NCBI GenBank assembly: GCA_033239525.1
Contig: BSYO01000006.1
Location: 19,182,175 to 19,246,174, forward strand
DNA: 64,000 bases
Direction of reading: 5' to 3'
Source: Nepenthes gracilis
Taxonomy: Eukaryota; Streptophyta; Magnoliopsida; Caryophyllales; Nepenthaceae
The notes beneath the pieces are model-generated. The model had not been told where the DNA came from and searched no databases. It saw only the letters and a list, made by a program, of their open reading frames with translations. Positions 11,103-23,535 of the stretch are shown here, one piece after another. The position numbers and the translations under genes were made by a program. How positions within the stretch are numbered: the stretch's first letter is position 1; every line of letters starts with the position of its first letter.

Positions 11103-11801
11103 ATTAAAATAATTTAAAAATATATTAATATTTTAATATAAAAATATTTTTAACTTTTTTTAAAAAAATATGAGTATTTTAATATATTATTATTTTAGAA
11201 AAATAAAAAATAAAACTAAATTATATATATATAATTATTTTTTTAATTTTAAACATTGATCGTTGGATCATTTAAATCGAATGACGGTCCCCGCCATTTG
11301 ACTAACCACCTGCGCGTGCTCCCCGTACCATGTGTGTTCCCATGATTGGCTCAATACTTAATTATATGCCTTTTGTAATCATTAGTCATAATTATCTTCT
11401 TATGTCTAATTAATGAATTAATTAATCTCATCCCATGTTCTGGAATTTAGGCAACGAATCTTATAACAAAGTCAACGCCGAATTTCGGCTAAAAATTATA
11501 ACTGTATTTGTTTAGATCCAAACCCAGTAGATTCGGAACGGTTTATAAGCATTTTTCTTTTTATTTTTAAATATTTTTATTTTAAAATTTATATTTACAA
11601 AAAAAAATATTTTTAAAAAATATAATATTTAATATTAAAAATTATTTAAGTATATGTTTAAATAAGAAATATTTATGCTAAAAATTATTAATTATGTAAA
11701 AATATAATCTATTTGAATAATTTATTAAATATGATATTTATTTATTTTTTTATATTACTACTTGTTTATTGTGTTATTTTCTTTCTTATTTATTTTTTTT
11801 A
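11103..11801. other. AT-rich intergenic
   Basis: Very AT-rich stretches (11104-11260 and 11560-11800) around a more balanced segment. No gene or structured element was seen. Confidence 0.4.
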
Positions 11802-13132
11802 ATGATATCAATTTTGTGTGTATGTGTATGTGTGTTTTTTTTTTTCAAATTTATCGTAGCTTTGTTACAAGAATATTTCATGGAGATATCATAAAATATT
11901 TTAATGCATGTTAAAATAATTTTTAAATAATAACAATAAATTTATTTTATGTGAATTATTTGTCATTTCTCTTACTATGATCATATAATAAATATTTAAA
12001 AATTAATTTTTAATTTAATTATATATGTGATGTGTTTGTGGTTTCTTTTTGAGGGATTTGGATGATTTTCTTGGTCTTGCTTTACCACTCTTATGAGTTG
12101 GATCTTTTTGCGAGTAAACAAAACAAGAGGCGTCTTTCGTCGAAAGGAAAATGAGCCTTTTGCCTTCTTTCTTGAGCTAAACAATTTTTAAAAGAGAATT
12201 CGGTCCCGAAAATAAAGAGAGTTTGAGTGTTTTTAGAAAAAGAAAGGCGTTAGGGAGAATCACGGAAGGTGGGAAGGCGATAAATAGCCGTGAGGGTCCG
12301 GCCTCATTAGGGTTTTGGAGGATGAAGGTGGCGAGGCATGCGAGCAAATTGCTGGCGGGCACTCGGTCGTCTTCATGAAGTGTGATTGAGAGTCTTTTTG
12401 CGTTGATGGAGAAAGCATCAATGGTTGCGTAGATGAGAACAGGAATCTCCCTAGAATGATGATTTATGGTTTATTTTAGCCGAGATAGGTGATTTTTCTC
12501 GCTTTGGAAGGTGGTGATCCCCTCTGTCCACCTTGCGGACTTCGTTACGGAGGAAGGTTGTTCTTGGAGGATCTTGTTTCCTTATGAGGTCAACAACTTT
12601 TGAGTTGGTTTTGACCGGGCCGGGTATATTCAGTTGGAGTGCGCAGTTGTGAGGAATGAAAAAAGATCGGCATCTTGGGCCTTTGAATAGCACCAATCCT
12701 CGATGTCGTTTTTGGTGAGATTGAGATTGTAGAATATCCTTGAAAAAAGTTGTTATTGGCTTTTTGATGATTGGGGCTCAAATTTTGAGACGTTCTTGTA
12801 GAAAAGGTTTCTTGGGGCTTGTGGGAGAAAAACAGGGACGATTAACGTTTGAGTTTTAGCGTGCGCGTTGGCCGTCTTTTATGAAGGGCTCGGCTATTAA
12901 CCACGATAATATCAATTTGGTGTGTGTGTGTGTTTTTTTTAGCTTTTTATCGTAGCTTTGTTACAAGACAGATATTTCATATTTGGTTGATATCATAAAA
13001 TATTTTAATGCATGTTAAAATATTTTTAAATAATAATAATAAATTTATTTTATGTGTTTTATTTATCATTTCTCTTACTATGATCATATAATAAATATTT
13101 AAAAATTAATTTTTATTTTAATTTTATATATG
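11802..13132. repeat. about 220 bp direct repeats flanking an 880 bp GC-richer core
   Basis: An AT-rich unit at about 11802-12026 (ATATCAATTTTGTGTGTATG ... ATATATGT) recurs at about 12907-13132 with small changes and one short insertion. Shared internal words include TTATCGTAGCTTTGTTACAAG and CTTACTATGATCATATAATA. Between them lies a block of about 880 bp of much higher GC content. It has no long open frame, no tRNA-primer site and no polypurine tract I can identify. It could be a short terminal-repeat retroelement, or a foreign segment captured between the arms of a duplication. Confidence 0.5.
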
Positions 13133-14429
13133 TTAAGTCACTAATCAAATGATCTAATAATTTTTAACTTTATAATCATATTATTTTATTTTTAAAAAAT
13201 AATTATTTAATTTTTATCTTATTTCATTTCGACATTGAACATACGATTAAATTAACAAAGATTTCAATAGCGTATCGAAAAAAAAAAACAATAAATACTT
13301 AAAAATACTTTTAATAGCACAGCATCTCAGCCATCCATCAAATTTTGTATGAATTTATAAATATAAATTAATATATAAATGTGATATCATCTAATGTGAA
13401 TATCTAAAGTTAAAAACATCACATATTTAAATTTAACAATGCAGATTTGTGGTCGGTAACTATTATAATAAATTATGGCATTGCTGAACAATAAAATAAG
13501 TAAAAATTTTATTTTATTATATTATAAATATTAAATATTTGAGTAAGTATATATTTTAATAGTGCCTACCAAACATATAATAGATATTATAAGCAAAATA
13601 ATAATATTAAAATTTAAAATTAATAAAATCAACTGTGTAAAAATAGAGGAGTAAATAAAATTATAATAATTATAGTTTTATATAGGTATAAAAATATTTT
13701 GCTTTCGATATTTTACTAAAAGATGCATCCAATGATATGTCTTTAGTCTTTATCGTTGAATAAAAATTTAATAGTAAAGATCAAAAAATATAAAAATCAA
13801 ATATAAAAATTTAATACCCATTAAATATTTTACTTAATTATAAAAATAAAAAATAATTATTTAGATGATAATTTAAAAATTTTAGATCTTATTCGTTAAA
13901 TTTTTTCATTTAACCAAAATATATAAATATATATACCGAGTATATCCTTGAAAAGGAGATACGTACACGCCAAATGCCGGCATCATAATGCCTGTATGCT
14001 TGAAGGTCTTCCGGCAGATGCGTAAATTACACGGCTGCCGCCATTAACGATCTTCACAAGAGGCAAAGAGAGAAATGGGAAAGCAATAAAGCGGGGGAGG
14101 AGATCGCAGCAATCAACGGCGCAATCAGTGGAGGAGGAGATTGCTTTTGGGCAATCTCAGCCCTCCATACTTTCGAATATAAACCACCGCCCGAATGAAG
14201 CACAAAATTAGCAAAAAATTAAATAAAATTGGTATGAACTTTTTATTAAAAATTGTTTTGCTCTAATTTTACAATTTAGTGTTATAAATCTACCATTTAG
14301 ATATTTTTTTTTTGTACATTTATTTTGATATAATATTTTATTAGTAATTTATTTTTATATTAGTCTACTAATATAAATAAATTGATAAAATTTATTGTCA
14401 TCAAAAGATATGTGAATGGTGGTTAAGAT
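13133..14429. other. AT-rich intergenic with one GC-rich island
   Basis: Mostly A/T. The island at 13950-14190 is balanced in composition but has stops in all frames and no motif I recognise. Confidence 0.4.
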
Positions 14430-15438
14430 TGTTGGAACGATATAAAGGCGTAAAAATATAAAAAGAAGCCCAAACGAGGAGGTAGAAGAAATGTCAAACG
14501 AGAGGCTAGGGAAGAAAGGCCCAAAACGAAGGCCAATGGCCCAAAGACCAAAATCACGGCAGAGGCCCAAGAGGCCCCGTCCGCTCATAAGGAAGCTCAA
14601 GGACAACGCCAACGATATTCAAGCGCATGAACACGAAAAGGATCGAGAATTCTGGAAGCCCTGCTGAGTCTCAAAATAGTCCGAGAGGCCAAGAAGAGGC
14701 TCCGGAATTTTCCCCAAAAGATCCTCCAAGAACAGCCTCCTTTTACGAGTCCGCGAACTCACGAGGAGCTCCACTCGGGGACGAGGACTACCCTATGCTC
14801 GGTCAAGGATGCCAGTGGCGATTTTGTCGATTCCCGGCGAAACTTGCAACCATTGCGGTCTCCATCTAAAGAAAGACGCGTCTGGTCACAATCAAGGCCA
14901 TCGACACACCTAGGCTGCTGCCCGGCCAGCCCTGGCGCGTCTCATCAAGCAAGACATTAGCAGCATTAATGAGGCGGTGGGACATCGCCGCGGCATTTGG
15001 GCCATCCGATAGGCCACGCGTCTCCTCCCAACGACCTGGTCTTCCTATAAATCCCGACAAAGTCCCTTTCTAAAAGGACCAGGATTCTCTTTCCAAAATT
15101 GGTTCCACAAAGAAGGTAAAAGGCCCACTTCCTTTCGGCCCTGAACCTCTCTCTTCCCTGCGAAATAGAGCAGAAGAGTGGCAAAGCCTTCTAATGAGCG
15201 ATCCCCCCTAGAAAAGAAACACAAATCAACAGACAAGGAAGTGATTAATCCCAACACTTATACTTTATAAAGATTTCAACCCAAATAGTGAAGTACTTTC
15301 AAGACCCTGAGTATCGTGGTTTTTCCTCCCCATTCAAGAGGAGGTTTCCCACGTAAAAGATCCGGTCTCAATCTTTCTCTCGCATCCAACACCACACACA
15401 CTTGTGTTGCCTGGACCCCCCGGATCCAGAACACAACA
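14430..15438 (+). mobile_element. solo LTR with exact 5 bp target-site duplication
   Basis: Begins TGTTGGAACG and ends ACACAACA. It is flanked by AAGAT on both sides (14425-14429 and 15439-15443). A TATA-like CTATAAATCCC lies near 15044. The downstream part has GGTTTTTCCTCC and GGTTTCCCACGTAAAAG, words typical of the R/U5 region of plant copia LTRs. No internal retroelement coding sequence is present, consistent with LTR-LTR recombination leaving one LTR. Confidence 0.85.
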
Positions 15439-15443
15439 AAGAT

Positions 15444-16259
15444 GATTCAAATAATTATAATTTAAATTCATAACTTTCAACAATGTGGAATAGAATAATT
15501 AGCTTTAATATTTGTATTAATAATTTACAATAATTTTATAAAAAATAACTTCAATTTTGATAATTTAATTTTTTAATAAGCATATTAGTACGGTTATAAA
15601 AGATAATTTGATAATTTATTCAGGTTTGGGGGATGCTTCTCTTAATGCAGAAGTAACCCCCATTCTTCTTCTTATTCATTAGATTAAAAATTTTAACAAA
15701 TAAAATTTAACATAAAAAATATAAATAATTTTCTAAATTATTTTATTTTAGACTAAATATTTAATAAATATTAATATTTAAAAAATTAAAAGAAAAAAAG
15801 ATGAACAAGGAAAAATTATTTACTACATTTAAAATGCCACATTACTTGTAGTAATATCAATATCAATATATATAATTATTTATATATTTAATAATTTAGT
15901 TATAAGATTATATAATACTTATATTGGAAACCATGCATGGATTGACGTGAGCTAAAAATGGAAAATTGAATATCATATATATCATTTAATTTTGCAATCT
16001 TATTAAATTCCAATGATGAAATCCCAAGGCAATAAGGAACAAGTTACAATTAAGTAGCACATGCCAAAGGCTAAGCTTAATAGATTATTATGTAAAATAC
16101 AGTCATGGTTTTTAGCATTGACTCGGGAACGCGGAGACGCGTGAACACCGGAACTTAGCTCATAGCCAGCCGGCACCATGTTCTTGATTATCGCTATTAA
16201 TATTATCACAGTAGCGTAAAATATTTGTTGACGGTCCATCCTGTGACCTTCCCGCGTTT
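15444..16259. other. AT-rich intergenic upstream of SKS gene
   Basis: AT-rich DNA with no gene recognised. Confidence 0.4.
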
Positions 16260-16803
16260 GTGCTTATTGGCAACTTTTATTTAAGGCATGCTATGTGTTT
16301 GCTTTGTTGCTTCACACAGCTGCGCCACCAAAACCAGAACAGATCTCTCAAACTCTCCTCTTCCATTCCCTTAAGTTCTTCCTCCATATATTGGTAAATC
16401 TTGCCGTTCTTACTCAGTCTTTAGCTGCTCTTTCAATTCATGTACTTCGGCAGTTTCTTGATTTTGAATTCCTCATTTTCTTATGCGTTCATTCGCTTTG
16501 AATCAAACTTTTTTCTGGGTGTTTTTATTTTTTTTGTTGTCGCTCCATCCTCTCGAATTCAGTGTTGTGTTCAATATTTAACCTCAGCATTGAATACCCA
16601 TTTGACGCAATGAGCTTAACCATGCTCTTTACCTGAATTTTTTTTTTATCTTTCTTTTTGGGTGTTTTGCTTTCTGCTGTGAATTTATTTAGTGTAAGAT
16701 GTTCAGACGAGTAGGTTGCTTTGCGATTGTAATGGGTAATATTAGTGATAACCTTATTCACTCATATTTTCTGCATTAGGGGCTTCATTTGATTGCTGGG
16801 TAA
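16260..16803 (+). promoter_or_regulatory. proximal promoter, leader and probable leader intron of the SKS gene
   Basis: A TTATTTAAGG TATA-like sequence near 16276 is followed by a pyrimidine- and CT-rich leader. A probable 5' UTR intron runs from GT at 16394 (TTG/GTAAAT) to AG at 16778-16779, leaving a short second leader exon (GGGGCTTC...) just before the ATG at 16804. The region includes a T-rich intron typical of plant leaders. This is inferred from splice-like signals only. Confidence 0.4.
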
Positions 16804-19800
16804 ATGGAGATGACACGCTTGCTCCATTTGATTTGTGGAATTTTGGTATTATTATTGAGATTTTCAGTCGTCAAAGCAGATGATCCTTATAGATTCTTCA
16901 CATGGACAGTGACTTATGGGACAATTGCTCCTTTGGGTGTCCCCCAACAGGTAGGTATTGATTGGTTTTGGGTCTAAGTTTCCTTATTTGTGTAATTTAT
17001 GTAGATGTGCTATAAGATCTCTGAAATATTTTTGCTGTGTTTTTGAAGGTTATCCTCATAAATGGTCAATTTCCTGGCCCCAGACTTGATTGTGTGACTA
17101 ATGATAACATAGTCCTCAACCTCATTAATAAGTTGGATGAGCCCTTCCTCTTGACATGGTATGTTTTCTTCTCCCATTACTCTCATATATTATACTGTTA
17201 AGCTGCTTTTTTTCTTATTCAGTTACAAAAAAAAAAATCTTGAAAGTTATGTTGTGTTTGTTTAAATTTTGCAGAGGAAACAACGGAGAAGTAATATTGT
17301 GTGACATTGTGGAAACCTTTATTTGTTTGGTTGGTTTGCATGGTGTAAAGCCATGGAAATATAAAGTTTCCTTTGAATGCCAAAAGGTTTATTGGAGATT
17401 TTTACCATTTTTTCATAATTTTCCCATGATTTTGAGAGGAAAATGGTGAAATCCTATTTAGAAAAAATATAACTTGATTTTTCTACAGGTTTACACAATT
17501 TTAAATTTCATAGTTTTTGTTCCTCTCTTATAATCAAGCATAATATAATATCAAAATCACTAAGTCTTCACACTTTTACATATAAAGGGGAAACCAAACA
17601 TAATGTTAGTATGAACAAACAATTTGGTGCAACTTCTGTTTTGACTGGAGTCATTAACCGTTAATTGGCTGAAGGTTCCGTATACATGCAGTGTTGTCTC
17701 TTGAAATAGACTAAATCTTTGAATCTGTGTATGTATGCTAAATCAATAAAAAAAATAATAATGTAGCTTAGCAAATTCGACAATGGGCAAATAGATTCAT
17801 TATCTTATTTTTTTTTCCCCTTTTCTTGGTATTAAAGTAATGTATGTGCATCTTTAGAAAATCAATCCAATCTATCTGTTGATCACTCAGACGAATTTGA
17901 ACTGAAATGGCAACATTCAAATGAAGTTTGACTGGCTTGTTTGCACTTTTTTGGTTTGCAAGGAAGAATTTCTAATAAAAAAATCACCCATTCAAGTGCT
18001 TTTTATGTGCTAAATTCATTTTCCTTGCACCATCTTATTGTGCAGAGGTAAAAAGGACTAAAGATCAGTCACTGTGATATTGCTTATCTGCTTTTGTCAC
18101 TTTTGCAATTATAAATTGTCTAATTGAAGCTTCTAATCTCAAATAGGAATGGAATCAAGCAAAGGAAAAATTCATGGCAAGATGGAGTCCTAGGGACAAA
18201 CTGCCCTATACCTCCCAACAAAAATTATACCTACATCTTCCAGCCTAAAGATCAGATTGGTTCCTATACATACTTCCCATCGACTGCGATGCACAGAGCT
18301 TCTGGAGGGTTTGGAGCAATCAATGTCTACTCTAGATCTGTGATCCCAATTCCTTATCCTACCCCTGCTGGAGAATTTACTTTGCTCATTGGCGATTGGC
18401 ACAAGACTAACCATAAGGTGAGGAATATATCGTAATTGTTTAATGTTAAGTAGATTCTCCCATTTTTCTAGTTTCCGAGGTTTTGTTTGCAGTTGATTTT
18501 TTTTTTTTTTTTGGTCATTGATATATTACTTTAACCATTAATCTAAATGCTGAATGACCTACTTAAAGAATATCCATTTGAAGCTTGATAACTCGAAGTA
18601 AAGCTCCAGCATAATCAAAAAAATCAATTTGGTGCACAAAACTCCTGTTATATGTGGGATATGAGGAAGGGTTGAATCACATGGGAATTTATGGGAGGCA
18701 GCAAAATTTTTTTAAAGTCATTATTCCTGAACAATTATGATGGATGAAGAACGATGACTAGATGAGAAGGAGAAATGATGCTAAACACATGCAATTTTAG
18801 CTACTTCAACTAGGGACATTGTATGTCATACATTTGTGAACTATTGCACAAGATGGATCGTAACAACTTATATGGGTTAGCACAATTGATAAAAGTGTTT
18901 TAATCATTGCAGTTTGGTCTATAGTTACAAATTTAATTCCTATTATTGTGTAAATAGATTTATTTGGTGCGTAGTTTGTGTATAATGTCACATGTTTGAA
19001 ATTTGGCCCAATGGTAAGAATTCTTTGTTATGGAAAGGAGAAACATGGTACACAACAACTAATCTAAAACCGTTCAAGACACATCTAGCATGTATGTCAT
19101 CTTATCTCGCAATTTGTAATATCCATTCATAAGATTCGAACCCATAAACACTTGACCAAATGGTGGAAACTCTCCAGTTTTGTTGTCTTGCATTTTTGTA
19201 AGTCTTATGATGGTATCTCTCCAGTTGCTTCAAAAATATAAAGCAAAAGGTAGTGAGTGTAGCTTCTAAGTCCTACATGGCTTTTTTAGGGAGTCTTACA
19301 TTCTAAATCTCCCAATGGTACATAACATGTAGTGTGACATCCTACACATGTTTGTCTCCAACAATGAGCATTAGTCGTCCTTTGAGAATGCTGCATGTGT
19401 AATCGCTAAACACCACTGTCGGTTTCATTTTCTCGAAGTTGAGGTTGCTGTAATCTGAAGCAATATGTTCTTTCTCGGATTATCACAAATTGATAATTGC
19501 AGACACTACAGAGAACTCTGGATTCTGGGAGAGCTCTTCCATTCCCTGACGGCATCCTTATAAATGGCCAGATTCACACTACTTTCAGTGGTGATCAAGG
19601 TATTGTTCAATATTATTCACTAAACTTATCTAATATTTTAACTACTATGATCTAAGTTTATGAATGATCAATCATCATGATTGCTTGGTCTTCATCTTTC
19701 AGGTAAAACATACAAGTTCAGGATTTCAAATGTGGGCTTGTCAACTTCATTCAACTTCAGGATTCAAGGCCACAAAATGAAGGTAGTTGAAGTTGAAGGA

Positions 19801-22800
19801 TCTCATGTTATGCAGAACGTGTATGATTCTATAGATGTGCACGTGGGCCAGTCTCTCGCAGTGCTAGTTACCCTGGATCAGGCTCCGAAAGATTATTACA
19901 TAGTTGCCTCCACACGATTTACAAGACGTGTTCTCACCAGCACTGCCGTTCTACACTATTCAAACTCTCACACGCCAGTTTCTGGACCAGTGCCTGCTGC
20001 ACCACGCTTACAATTTCATTGGTCTATGCAGCAAGCCAGAACCTTTAGGTATGCGGAAATTTCAAGAATTTGATTTTATAGATTTTATTTTCTTAGATAG
20101 ACATTAGTGGAAGTAGTTACTAAGTGGATAAGAGGAGGAACTTTAATCAAACTTACAACTTTGGCATGGATGATTCCAAAGCCTTCCTCCCTTCAAACCC
20201 CCAATCACCATCTTTGTTTGTATGCTTCCAATAGACACCTGAGATCTGGGCCATTCCTATTGCCACCATGAAATGAAAAATATTAGCTAATATATATCAA
20301 TATTGTTCTCTAATATTGATATTTTCCTATATTGTGGCTAGATATATAGGTGATATATTAGCTAATATTTTTATATAGTTTATAATCGCAGAATTCTTTT
20401 TGATTTCGATATTATTAGATATGTTCAATGCTAATAAGCTACTACTGATGTTGATATTTTCATTCATGATTTTAGCATGTATTTCGGATGATCCCCAATT
20501 TTGTGAATCGTTCGTCTTTTCGTAATGCTGCATTGTAAAATTTTTTAATAATGAAATGATCCATGAAAGAAACAATATGTAAGCAGATGTGTTAGTCGAG
20601 TATCATTGCCAGTATTTGTCCAAGTGATAAACTCTGCTCTTTCTGAATTTTTTGTTGGTTTTTCCACTGATTTGAAGAATTTGGTTTCTTACCATGTTAT
20701 ATTTGATGCTTGAAGAATGCCATTTTCTTCTGGAGACTTTCTGTCTCTTGCACCCGGCAAATACAATTAAAACATTTACAGCTCCCACATAAATAAGGAG
20801 ATGTGTGAAAGCTTATTTGAAAGAAAGAATAATTTCTCCAGACGGGCTCAGCTGAGGCACATGATGCCGAAGTTAAAGATCTCAAACAACGGGCTCTTAG
20901 AAATAGTAACTAGTACTAGAAGAGATATGGTTAAAAATTGCCTTGAGTGGTACTTGTTTTCCCTTCAACTTAGCGCTTTTTTTATATTTTAATTATAATT
21001 TCACTTAAACATGGCTGAAAATATAAATATCTTAAGCGGCCGTATTAGATATATTGGACTATACATATTAGTATGAAATATATTGAAAAAAAATTTTTAA
21101 AAATTATAAGTTGATGAGATTGTATTAGTCGATATATTGGCTAAATATTGGTTGACATATTATGATATATTAATGATATGAATGCATATTAATATATCAT
21201 CGACACGTCAACATATCATAAAACAGTTACGATATAGGAACTGTTTTCAATGCATATCACCTGATATTTACATTTATAGGCTTAATGATCCTATATTAAT
21301 CATGGAATTGGCTAAATGGATGGGTTATAATTATTTTGCTATTATAGAATGTCTTACATGTTGATCCTCGTGCCTAATAATCATTTTGTTATTGTTCAAT
21401 TTTCTTGAAGGTGGAACTTGACAGCAAATGCAGCAAGACCGAACCCTCAGGGATCATATCATTATGGCCGGATCACGCGATCCAGAACAATTGTGTTGTC
21501 CAATTCAGCACCTCTTATTAATGGGAAGCAACGTTATGCTGTTAACAGTGTCTCCTACATAAACCCTGATACTCCTCTAAAGCTTGCTGATTACTTCAAT
21601 ATCCCTGGAGTCTTCAGTACGAATTCCATAGAAAGCACTCCGACTCTTGGTTCTGCACACATTGCCACCTCTCTTATGCCTGCTTCCTTGCACGAATTTA
21701 TTGAGGTCATTTTCCAGAATGACGAGAACACCATGCAAGCTTGGCATCTCGACGGTTATGATTTTTGGGTCGTTGGGTAAGTTACTGCACTCTATTTCGT
21801 CATGCCCAGGTAGGCGAGTCGAGTGGTTCCTAATTGGCTAATTTGCTACTATCGCAGATTTGGTTCTGGTAAGTGGTCATCGGCCCGCCGAAGAAGCTAC
21901 AATCTCGTCGATGCTCCCACTAGACATACCACTCAGGTATACTAAATTTCCCGGCTCTGATTTTTTTCTTCTTTTTCTTTCACTCAATTTTCCAGAGAAT
22001 ATAGTATTCCTAATTAAACATTTGGAAGATAAGGCTAGAGAATGACGTTTAAGGTAGTTCGGATACATAAAACGTTGGCTAATAAAACACCTATGAGTAT
22101 TGATAAAAATATCAGTATTGGTTGAGGTTATATTAATATAGAATATATCAAACCATACGTATAGTTATTAGATATCAGTCGAAAAAATTTTAGAAATTGT
22201 GAGTTAATGGGAAAAGATCAGCTAATATATATATTATATTAGTTAATATTTTAAATATCGGTCAACATATCGTGATATATCATTGATATAATAACATATT
22301 ACGATATTATTATAATATTAAAAAAAATATCAATTTTAAAAAATCTGAAATCAATACATTTTGGTTGATACTTTCGTTCATTCTTGTGAAAAAATGTGAC
22401 TTATATGTGAGTTATGGTTAGAGAAAAAAACAAAGAGTTAGACCTGAAAAACAGAAAATATGATGATAAAATAATTTAAAATTATTTTGCTCAGATCCTA
22501 CGACACTAAATTGAGCAGAATAGAAAGAATGGATGTATATAGCTGATCCTACTTAGTGATGGATATGATCGAGAAATTCAACGCAGATGCTTGATCACCT
22601 TTTCAATCGCGATGTCCCTGATGGGTTTTTGCCCATAAATGACAGGTATATCCGAAATCATGGACCGCCATTTTAGTATCCCTGGACAACCAAGGTATGT
22701 GGAATTTGAGATCGTCTATGTGGTCGAGACAATATCTCGGACAGCAGTTCTATCTCAAGGTTTGGACTCCGGTCAAAAGTCTCGCTAACGAATACAACAT

Positions 22801-22846
22801 TCCTTCGAATGTACTGCTTTGTGGAAGAGCGAAGCGAGGGTTCTAA
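16804..22846 (+). CDS. SKU5-similar multicopper-oxidase-like protein (SKS15/SKS17-like)
   Basis: Eight exons: 16804-16950, 17049-17158, 18147-18417, 19503-19599, 19703-20048, 21411-21776, 21858-21936, 22646-22846. All introns are GT-AG and the joined frame is 538 codons plus stop, normal for the SKS family (about 540). A signal peptide spans residues 1-25, so the product is secreted to the apoplast or wall. Three cupredoxin domains follow (roughly 28-140, 150-300, 380-520). The copper-ligand motifs of ascorbate oxidase are lost: HWHG is replaced by TWNG, HPWHLHGH by the AWHLDGYD segment, and no HCHIE motif occurs, so no oxidase activity is expected. No hydrophobic GPI tail is seen; the C terminus is CGRAKRGF. 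From memory it is closest to Arabidopsis SKS17 (At5g66920) and SKS15 (At4g37160), relatives of SKU5 and of pollen Bp10/NTP303, linked to directional cell growth. Confidence 0.95.
20280..20410. repeat. AT-rich repeat in SKS intron 5, first copy
   Basis: Contains repeated ATATTAGCTAATAT and ATATTGATATTTTC words. Related sequence lies further on in the same intron (about 21030-21260) and in intron 7 (about 22085-22325). Confidence 0.4.
21030..21260. repeat. AT-rich repeat in SKS intron 5, second copy
   Basis: Includes CGATATATTGGCTAAATATT and GGTTGACATATTATGATATA, followed by a partly inverted form near 21187-21235 (ATATATCATCGACACGTCAACATATC). The intron 7 sequence carries matching words, suggesting one small mobile repeat inserted more than once. 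Confidence 0.45.
22085..22325. repeat. AT-rich repeat in SKS intron 7
   Basis: Contains TATATTAGTTAATATTTTAA, then CGGTCAACATATCGTGATAT and ATTGATATAATAACATATT. The order of words is the same as in the intron 5 copy at 21030-21260, with substitutions. Confidence 0.45.
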
Positions 22847-23535
22847 CGCGATCGGCCGATTCAGTAATCTGATTTCTCAGTCATGGCAGTTTTACTGAAC
22901 AGCAATACACAGTGGCAATGTCGTTCTGATTATCCGTACTCGATGTATACATTTTTTTTCCCGAAGTTTTTCATGATCTAATCCCATCTGCCATTAAATT
23001 GATCTCTTCATCTGAATGGTAATACAACGCTTTGTTGTTCTTCAACTTCCCTTCCATGAAATTGAGTTATACGAGAGATCATCCCTACGCCATTGATGAA
23101 CTAGGGTTTGGTGTTCTAGCTTGAGTGTAAAAAGAGTTATATGATTTGATACTAGGTTTAGGCGATGAAGCACTTTTTTTCTAATTTGATTTATTTTTAA
23201 ATAAATAATTATAATTTAATAATTAATTTTAATTAATATTTAATTTTTAAAAAAATAATTAAATTATAATTATTTACTTAAAATAATTAATTTAATTTTT
23301 AAAAAAAATAGTTTTTATCTCGATGGAGTTTCATTGATCCATATTTACTATAGATTTATTATTAAGCACAATTCATGATATTTTATTTTGAGAAGTACAA
23401 TTTTACCAAATTCAATTACCCAACATTCATCGAATGTTATTTTATTTTTAAAAACTTCAACAAATATTTATCTAATTTAATAAATTTAGAATAATATCTA
23501 TACAAATATAATGGATAAATTTATAAATTTTTATT
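22847..23535. other. 3' flank of SKS gene, then AT-rich DNA
   Basis: About 250 bp of balanced composition likely covers the 3' untranslated region; the remainder is AT-rich with no gene. Confidence 0.4.
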
